A stretch of DNA of 48,787 nucleotides from Oxalobacteraceae bacterium UBA4003 (lineage in GTDB: Bacteria; Pseudomonadota; Gammaproteobacteria; Burkholderiales; Burkholderiaceae_D). The notes beneath the pieces were generated by a model, which ran no database searches, was not told where the DNA came from, and saw nothing but the letters and a program-made list of their open reading frames with translations. Made by a program: the position numbers and the translations under genes. The stretch is from contig DGBN01000012.1 of NCBI GenBank assembly GCA_002384815.1, forward strand, positions 4,165 through 52,951. The letters are read 5' to 3'. Shown piece after piece: positions 43,797 through 48,787 of the stretch (position 1 is its first letter; every line of letters begins with the position of its first letter).

Positions 43797-43812
43797 GGGA
43801 CAGACAATTCAC

Positions 43813-44496
43813 TCAAGGCGTGGATGGGACGGGCATAGTCGAAGATTGCGTTGCTTCTGCGGTAGGCAGGGACTGTTGTTCAGGAATAGCGAGTTGTGGT
43901 GGTTTTTTTACGGCAGAGCCTTTGCCGGCATGTCGGCGGGGCGGATTGGCAAGTGGCTTTTTCGGTTTGGCGGTGGCTGCCAGCTGCTTTTTTTTCTCTT
44001 CCGGCAATTGTTGATATTCCTGCCACTGTCGGGATTTTTGCTGTGCATTCAGTTTCTTCGTGCGCGAATAGCTTTCACGTGCCAGACGACGCTGCTCTGG
44101 CGATAGCTTGACCCAGTCGCGCATGCGTTCTTGCATGCGCGCTTGCTCTTCCGGTGTCATGGAAACAAATCGGTTGGCGAGATCCAGCCATTTTTCCTTG
44201 CGGAAGCTATCCAGCCTGAACCAATCTTCGGCCAGTGGGGCAAGGGCATGTTGTTGTGCAGGACTTAATTTTTTCCACTCCGATTTGGCAGCGATGTTGG
44301 TGCGCGGTTTGGGGGGCGTGCTGGCAGCTTGCTGCGGCGCTGCTATCGTCGGTTGCGGCGTCTGCAAATGGGTGGGAGCGGGAGCAGACACGGGGGCTGG
44401 CATGGCGTGTACTGTACCGGCCAGCAGGATGGATGGCAACGCTGCAGCGATTTTCCCGAGACGGCTAATTTTCAGGGAAAAAATCCATGCCTTCAT
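43813..44496 (-). CDS. DUF3106 periplasmic protein
   Basis: A 227-aa protein with a signal peptide (cleavage near VHA) and a Pro/Ala-rich linker, then a helical domain of repeating units: WKKLSPAQQHALAPLAEDWFRL, KWLDLANRFVSMTPEEQARM, RMRDWVKLSPEQRRLARESY and QWQEYQQLPEEKKKQL. Each has the L(S/T)PEQ(Q/R) turn typical of DUF3106. The tail is Pro/Lys-rich. It resembles in style the zinc-resistance/CpxP type of periplasmic helical stress proteins, but that is only a general likeness. It is third in the sigma operon. Confidence 0.85.
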   Translation of the reverse strand: MKAWIFSLKISRLGKIAAALPSILLAGTVHAMPAPVSAPAPTHLQTPQPTIAAPQQAASTPPKPRTNIAAKSEWKKLSPAQQHALAPLAEDWFRLDSFRKEKWLDLANRFVSMTPEEQARMQERMRDWVKLSPEQRRLARESYSRTKKLNAQQKSRQWQEYQQLPEEKKKQLAATAKPKKPLANPPRRHAGKGSAVKKPPQLAIPEQQSLPTAEATQSSTMPVPSTP

Positions 44497-44498
44497 GC

Positions 44499-44903
44499 CT
44501 AGTCCTCTTCCCTGGCAAGAAATGTATCAAAGCCATTATCCAGATAAGCCGATATCGGAAGGTCATCGGTCAATACCTCTGCATCGATGGCTGCCGCCTC
44601 AATGATTTGTTGACGTTGCTCGAATTGATAGAGGCCCATCAAACCAAAAACCAGAGCCGCCAAAGGTACGGCGATGCCCATGCGTGTTATCCAGGAAAAA
44701 TGGGTGTGATGTGGGGCAGCACTATGACCGGCCAGGGCGGTGTGCGGCGCCAGTATTTCTGTTGTGGATTCAGCTTTCTTGCGAGATAGAGCGGTATTGC
44801 GAGCAGATGAAAGTCGTTCGCGGATGTTGCGTGGCAAATCGTTGCTACTCTCGTCCAGCGCATGACGTAGTTTATACGCCAGATCCAGTTCCTTCGTTTT
44901 CAT
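44499..44903 (-). CDS. DUF3619 single-span membrane protein, possible anti-sigma factor
   Basis: A 134-aa protein: a cytoplasmic helical N-terminus (LAYKLRHALDESSNDLPRNI), a single membrane helix at about 73-93, and a short acidic periplasmic end. The ATG at 44903 has AAGGAA upstream and overlaps the sigma-factor stop as ATGA, so the two are translationally coupled. DUF3619 has no assigned function. Size, topology and coupling to an ECF sigma gene are those of an anti-sigma factor; that is inference. DUF3106 follows 2 bp after. Confidence 0.82.
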   Translation of the reverse strand: MKTKELDLAYKLRHALDESSNDLPRNIRERLSSARNTALSRKKAESTTEILAPHTALAGHSAAPHHTHFSWITRMGIAVPLAALVFGLMGLYQFEQRQQIIEAAAIDAEVLTDDLPISAYLDNGFDTFLAREED

Positions 44904-45487
44904 AAGTAAATTCCTTTGGCTTTTAACGCCTGCGCCAGAGTGTGCGTCGCGCGAGAGCAATGCGTTTTCACGCTTCCCTCGGAGCATCCCATGGCGGTAG
45001 CGGTTTCAGCCACGTTCAGATCCTGCCAGTAACGCATCAGGAAGGCTTCTCGTTGACGTGCCGGAAGGTTTTGTACTTCGCGCTCTATTGACTGGAGTAC
45101 TTGCTTGCGTTCCAGTCTGCCCAAGCCGGTTTCCGCCCCATAACTACCTTCTTCTGCTTCGACCATATCCATTGCATCGAAGTTTTCCTGATCTTTCTGT
45201 TTGTTGCCAAAACTGGAAAACAGGCTGACCCATGAGCTGCGCACTTTTTCGCGTCTGAAGTAATCGCGGATGGTGTTTTGCAGAATGCGCTGGAATAACA
45301 TGGGCAATTCGGCTGCCGGCTTGTCGCCATATTTTTCGGCGAGTTTGATCATAGTATCCTGCACAATATCGAATGCGGATTCATCCTTGCGTACGGCGTA
45401 CAGGGCTTGCTTGAACGCACGTCGTTCGACGTCTGCAAGAAAATCCGAAAGTTCTTTATCAGTTGCCATTGGATGCAGCGCATTCAT
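44900..45487 (-). CDS. ECF-type RNA polymerase sigma factor
   Basis: A 195-aa sigma factor with region 2 (about residues 28-92: SAFDIVQDTMIKLAEKYG, then FQRILQNTIRDYFRREK) and region 4 (about 138-188: LPARQREAFLMRYWQDLN, then the helix-turn-helix SEGSVKTHCSRA). There is no region 3. The ATG at 45487 is used; 45469 (MATDKELSDF) is an alternative and neither has a strong ribosome site. It heads sigma-DUF3619-DUF3106-RDD, an order I recall as common in Betaproteobacteria. Which genes it controls is unknown. Confidence 0.9.
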   Translation of the reverse strand: MNALHPMATDKELSDFLADVERRAFKQALYAVRKDESAFDIVQDTMIKLAEKYGDKPAAELPMLFQRILQNTIRDYFRREKVRSSWVSLFSSFGNKQKDQENFDAMDMVEAEEGSYGAETGLGRLERKQVLQSIEREVQNLPARQREAFLMRYWQDLNVAETATAMGCSEGSVKTHCSRATHTLAQALKAKGIYL

Positions 45488-45637
45488 TAGCGCGCTGCCG
45501 GAGATATTGCTGGATTCGATGTCTCGACAAATTGGACGATCACTTTTTCAAATTGCAGGCATGCTAGCAAAAAAGCCTCGTTTGCGGGTATTTTTGCGAA
45601 AAATCCTTGATTTCACGCGCCTTGCAATGAATTTCAC

Positions 45638-45666
45638 TTGACCGAAATGGTGCGACGCAGTAACGT
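45638..45666 (+). promoter_or_regulatory. Possible ilv promoter
   Basis: TTGACC at 45638-45643 and TAACGT at 45661-45666 with a 17-bp spacer. The -35 is good and the -10 is poor. The start would be near 45673, giving a leader of about 310 nt before ilvB. Confidence 0.4.
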
Positions 45667-45696
45667 ATTACTCCCTTTGCGATCTCAAAGGGTACT

Positions 45697-45816
45697 ATGG
45701 TCTTTTTGCCTGTTGCGCATGATGCAATGTTGCAGGAAGACGCGCTTCAAAATTTGAAAGCTGTTTGCTCTAACCCGCGCCACAAGCGCGAGAAATCCGC
45801 AGTATCGCAGCAGTAA
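45697..45816 (+). CDS. Possible 39-aa leader ORF upstream of ilvB
   Basis: ATG at 45697 with AAGGG 4 nt upstream; the ribosome site lies inside the 7-bp hairpin 45673-45692. The product begins MVFLPVAHDAMLQEDAL and ends with a basic segment. It has several Val and Leu codons, but no run of branched-chain codons as in classical ilv leader peptides. It may be chance. Confidence 0.3.
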   Translation: MVFLPVAHDAMLQEDALQNLKAVCSNPRHKREKSAVSQQ

Positions 45817-45983
45817 CTCCGGCCGAACGAGTCGCGTTAAGCGTTTGTTTGAAGCACATTCACAGATGTGTGACGAATCGACGTGACCGCACAAAAAAGG
45901 GACGCCTCAGCACTGTTCAGGGCGCGGTTTCGTCAGGAGAGAGCATCCGATCAATTTCCAATGGACCTTGAAAGGACGTTAGC

Positions 45984-47723
45984 ATGACCTCAGAAACAAA
46001 CAACGCCGTCGGCGAAGAGCTGACCGGCGCAGAAATCGTCGTTCGCTGTCTGGCTGAAGAAGGTGTCGAACATGTGTTCGGCTATCCCGGCGGCGCAGTA
46101 CTCTACATCTACGACGCCATCTACAATCAAGACAAATTTCAGCACATTCTGGTACGCCATGAACAGGCGGCCGTACATGCTGCTGATGCCTATTCCCGCA
46201 GTTCCAAAAAAGTCGGCGTGTCTATCGTGACCTCCGGCCCTGGCGTGACTAACGCGGTCACCGGCTTGGCAACTGCATACATGGATTCGATTCCGATGGT
46301 CGTCATTTCCGGTCAGGTGCCTACGCATGGCATCGGCCTGGATGCATTCCAGGAATGCGACACTGTTGGGATTACCCGTCCGTGCGTCAAACATAACTTC
46401 CTTGTCAAGGACGTGAAGGATTTGGCGGCGACGATGAAAAAAGCGTTTTATATCGCTACTACCGGCCGTCCAGGTCCGGTACTGGTCGATATCCCTAAAG
46501 ACGTGACCATGCACAAATGCGCTTTCTCGTATCCGAAGGAAGTCGAGATGCGCTCGTACAAACCGGTCGACAAGGGACATACCGGTCAGATCCGCAAAGC
46601 AGTGCAATTGTTGTTGCAAGCCGAACGCCCGATGATCTATACCGGCGGCGGCGTGATTCTGGCGAATGCGTCGGAAGAACTGACGCAGCTGGTCGATAAA
46701 CTCGGTTTTCCTTGCACCAATACACTGATGGGTCTGGGTTCGTATCGGGCATCCAGCGACAAGTTCGTCGGCATGCCAGGCATGCATGGCACTTACGAAG
46801 CCAATATGGCGATGCAGCACTCGGACGTGATGATTGCGATCGGTGCGCGCTTTGACGATCGCGTGATCGGCAATCCGAAGCACTTTTCGTCGACGCCGCG
46901 GAAGATAATTCACATCGATATCGATCCATCGTCGATATCGAAACGTGTCAAAGTCGATATTCCTATCGTTGGCAACGTCAAGGAAGTACTGCTTGAATTG
47001 CTGGCGCAACTCGATGCGGCTGAAGCCAAACCGAATAGCGTTGCGCTGTCGGGCTGGTGGAAACAAATCAATGAGTGGCGCAAGCGCGATTGTCTGAAGT
47101 TTGAAAACTCGACGACCGTCATCAAGCCGCAATCAGTTATTCAAAAAGTCTGGGACGTCACCAAGGGCGACGCCTTTATTACGTCCGACGTCGGCCAGCA
47201 TCAAATGTGGGCAGCACAGTACTATCCATTCGATAAACCACGTCGCTGGATCAATTCCGGGGGCTTGGGCACGATGGGTGTGGGCTTGCCGTACGCGATG
47301 GGTGTGCAGATGGCCAATCCGGATGCGACCGTTGCCTGTATCACTGGTGAAGCATCGATCCAGATGTGTATCCAGGAACTGGCGACCTGCAAGCAATATC
47401 ACCTGACGCCGAAGATCATTCTGTTGAACAATCGCTTCCTCGGCATGGTACGGCAGTGGCAGCAACTCGAATACGGATCGCGCTATTCCGAATCGTATAT
47501 GGATTCCCTGCCTGATTTCGACAAACTGGTCGAGTCGTATGGCCACGTCGGCATGACGATTGACAAGCCAGCCGATGTGGAAGGCTCGCTGAAAGAGGCG
47601 TTTGCGATGAAAGACCGTTTGGTATTCATGAATTTCATTACTGATCAAACCGAAAACGTCTGGCCTATGGTCAAGGCAGGTCAGGGCTTGACTGAAATGC
47701 TGCTGGGTTCGGAGGATCTGTGA
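45984..47723 (+). CDS. ilvB: Acetolactate synthase large subunit
   Basis: Thiamine-diphosphate enzyme that condenses pyruvate with pyruvate or 2-ketobutyrate, the first common step of valine, leucine and isoleucine synthesis. The ATG has AAAGGA 8 nt upstream. The cofactor-activating Glu60 is in VRHEQAAVHAADAY. The thiamine/Mg motif reads GEAS...LLNNR rather than the textbook GDGS...NN; Glu for Asp is common in Betaproteobacteria, and the Ala is noted below. Length is 579 aa. Its stop overlaps the ilvN start (TGATG). It feeds the leu genes at 24-27 kb. Confidence 0.97.
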   Translation: MTSETNNAVGEELTGAEIVVRCLAEEGVEHVFGYPGGAVLYIYDAIYNQDKFQHILVRHEQAAVHAADAYSRSSKKVGVSIVTSGPGVTNAVTGLATAYMDSIPMVVISGQVPTHGIGLDAFQECDTVGITRPCVKHNFLVKDVKDLAATMKKAFYIATTGRPGPVLVDIPKDVTMHKCAFSYPKEVEMRSYKPVDKGHTGQIRKAVQLLLQAERPMIYTGGGVILANASEELTQLVDKLGFPCTNTLMGLGSYRASSDKFVGMPGMHGTYEANMAMQHSDVMIAIGARFDDRVIGNPKHFSSTPRKIIHIDIDPSSISKRVKVDIPIVGNVKEVLLELLAQLDAAEAKPNSVALSGWWKQINEWRKRDCLKFENSTTVIKPQSVIQKVWDVTKGDAFITSDVGQHQMWAAQYYPFDKPRRWINSGGLGTMGVGLPYAMGVQMANPDATVACITGEASIQMCIQELATCKQYHLTPKIILLNNRFLGMVRQWQQLEYGSRYSESYMDSLPDFDKLVESYGHVGMTIDKPADVEGSLKEAFAMKDRLVFMNFITDQTENVWPMVKAGQGLTEMLLGSEDL

Positions 47724-48214
47724 TGCGACATATCATTTCTGTTTTGCTGGAAAATGAGGCGGGTGCCCTGTCGCGCGTAGTGGGCTTGTTCTCTGCGCGC
47801 GGTTATAACATTGAAACCCTGACCGTGGCGCCAACCGAAGATGCAACCTTGTCGCGCATGACGATCGTCACGAGCGGCTCGGATGAGGTGATTGAACAAA
47901 TCACCAAGCACTTGAACCGTTTGATCGAAGTGGTCAAAGTGGTCGATTTGACCGAAGGTGCGTTTATCGAACGTGAGCTGATGCTCATCAAGATCCGCGC
48001 GGTCGGTAAAGAACGTGAAGAAATGAAACGTACGGCGGATATTTTCCGCGGTCGTATCATCGACGTCACGGACAAGACTTACACGATCGAGTTGACAGGT
48101 AATAAAACCAAACTCGATGCGTTTATCGAGTCCATCGATCGCACGGCGATTCTGGAAACTGTCCGTACCGGCAGCTCCGGCATTGGTCGCGGCGAGCGCA
48201 TACTCAAAGTTTAA
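47723..48214 (+). CDS. ilvN: Acetolactate synthase regulatory small subunit
   Basis: Binds valine through an ACT domain (about residues 3-76, RHIISVLLENEAGALSRVVG) and stimulates the large subunit; a C-terminal domain follows from about 85. Length is 163 aa. The ATG at 47723 has GGAGGA 6 nt upstream, better than the overlapping GTG at 47720, and overlaps the ilvB stop by one base. It could equally be called ilvH; the large-subunit neighbour does not settle the name. ilvC starts 43 bp downstream. Confidence 0.95.
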   Translation: MRHIISVLLENEAGALSRVVGLFSARGYNIETLTVAPTEDATLSRMTIVTSGSDEVIEQITKHLNRLIEVVKVVDLTEGAFIERELMLIKIRAVGKEREEMKRTADIFRGRIIDVTDKTYTIELTGNKTKLDAFIESIDRTAILETVRTGSSGIGRGERILKV

Positions 48215-48257
48215 TGTAGTTCATATATTCACACCAACAACATCATTTAGGAACATC

Positions 48258-48787
48258 ATGAAAGTTTTCTACGATAAAGACTGCGATCTGTCGCTGATCA
48301 AGGGTAAAAACGTTGCCATCATCGGTTACGGTTCGCAAGGCCATGCACACGCACAGAACCTGAACGACTCCGGCTGCAAAGTCACCGTTGGCCTGCGTAA
48401 AGGCGGCGCCTCATGGGACAAGGTTAAAAACGCAGGTTTGAATGTTGCTGAAGTCAACGACGCTGTCAAAGCGGCTGACGTCATCATGATCTTGCTGCCT
48501 GATGAAAACATCGCTCAGGTTTACAACGAAAACGTCGCACCGCACGCCAAACAGGGTGCAGTGCTGGCATTCGCGCATGGCTTCAACGTGCACTACGGTC
48601 AAGTCGTGCCACGCGCCGATCTGGACGTGATCATGATCGCACCAAAAGCACCAGGCCATACCGTACGCGGTACCTACGCACAAGGCGGCGGTGTTCCTCA
48701 CCTGATCGCTGTGTACCAGGACAAATCCGGTGTTGCGCGCGACATCGCATTGTCGTACGCAATGGCTAACGGCGGTGGTCGTGCCGG
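48258..48787 (+). CDS. ilvC: Ketol-acid reductoisomerase (partial, runs off the window)
   Basis: Isomerises and reduces acetolactate to 2,3-dihydroxy-isovalerate with NADPH. Only the first 176 codons are in the window; the frame stays open to the last base. The nucleotide loop IIGYGSQGHAHAQNL lies at about residues 22-36, and AFAHGFNVHYGQV and IAPKAPGHTVR follow, as in class I enzymes. AGGAAC precedes the ATG. Completes ilvB-ilvN-ilvC. Confidence 0.95.
   Translation, partial: MKVFYDKDCDLSLIKGKNVAIIGYGSQGHAHAQNLNDSGCKVTVGLRKGGASWDKVKNAGLNVAEVNDAVKAADVIMILLPDENIAQVYNENVAPHAKQGAVLAFAHGFNVHYGQVVPRADLDVIMIAPKAPGHTVRGTYAQGGGVPHLIAVYQDKSGVARDIALSYAMANGGGRA

Larger units (their letters stand above)
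45488..45983. other. 496-bp divergent region before ilvB
   Basis: It lies between the ECF sigma gene (leftward) and ilvB (rightward). Contents: a probable rightward promoter at 45638-45666, a 7-bp hairpin CCCTTTG/CAAAGGG at 45673-45692, a possible 39-codon ORF at 45697-45816, a small hairpin at 45855-45870, and the ilvB ribosome site. No classical attenuator terminator with a T run is visible. Confidence 0.5.

Noticed and set aside
45990..47132. Long minus-strand frames opposite ilvB, trpB (33026-34123) and purF (39232-40485)
   Set aside because: They mirror highly conserved genes on the other strand; His/Arg-rich composition is typical of antisense shadows.

Overview
The window reads as chromosomal core DNA of a Betaproteobacterium of the order Burkholderiales, most likely Oxalobacteraceae (Herminiimonas/Janthinobacterium-like). 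This rests on three things: the gene orders (ftsH-folP-glmM; leuC-entericidin-leuD-leuB-asd-fimV-truA-trpF-trpB-trpA-accD-folC-SPOR-cvpA-purF-metZ; ilvB-ilvN-ilvC), beta-type proteins (DUF3619, DUF3106, a KPAAK-tailed phasin, YihY with a long C-terminal tail) and moderate GC judged by eye. The species call is inference. I see no insertion sequence, prophage, integrase or CRISPR array.

Layout. 1-4.3 kb holds ftsH, folP and glmM (membrane protease, folate, cell-wall precursor). 4.3-9.6 kb is an accessory stretch: tRNA-Pro(TGG), two small unknown genes, tRNA-Arg(TCT), an apparently exported FAH-fold lipoprotein, katA with an OxyR-like site, a small unknown gene, a candidate FNR-dependent small RNA and a DUF4124 protein. 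9.6-15.9 kb holds a wrbA/DUF2069/FAD-oxidase operon, YihY, an Mpo1-like protein, a CBS-domain protein and an LplT-like transporter. 15.9-21.5 kb is a two-component signalling pair: an EAL response regulator with a degenerate GGDEF domain and a very large PAS/GAF histidine kinase. 21.6-23.6 kb holds aroC and an M48 lipoprotein protease.

23.7-41.9 kb is a long co-directional biosynthetic supercluster: leucine (leuCDB), the aspartate family (asd), FimV, TruA, tryptophan (trpFBA), fatty acid (accD), folate (folC), a SPOR protein, CvpA, purine (purF) and methionine (metZ). Intrinsic terminators after asd, fimV, accD and purF divide it into several units. 41.9-45.5 kb is on the minus strand: LOG-family nucleotidase, phasin, and an ECF sigma factor operon (sigma-DUF3619-DUF3106-RDD). 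45.7 kb to the end is ilvB-ilvN-ilvC, cut by the window edge, with a possible 39-codon leader ORF upstream.

The most interesting signals are not the large genes. They are: (i) an FNR/ANR box, -10 element and terminator that together outline a ~110-nt anaerobically induced sRNA at about 9.0 kb; (ii) a Tat plus lipobox signal on an otherwise intact FAHD1-type acylpyruvase; (iii) the ECF sigma/DUF3619 pair, which looks like a sigma/anti-sigma module; (iv) tandem hairpins between trpB and trpA, and several operator-like dyads without an assigned regulator. All conclusions come from reading the sequence; no database search or folding program was run.
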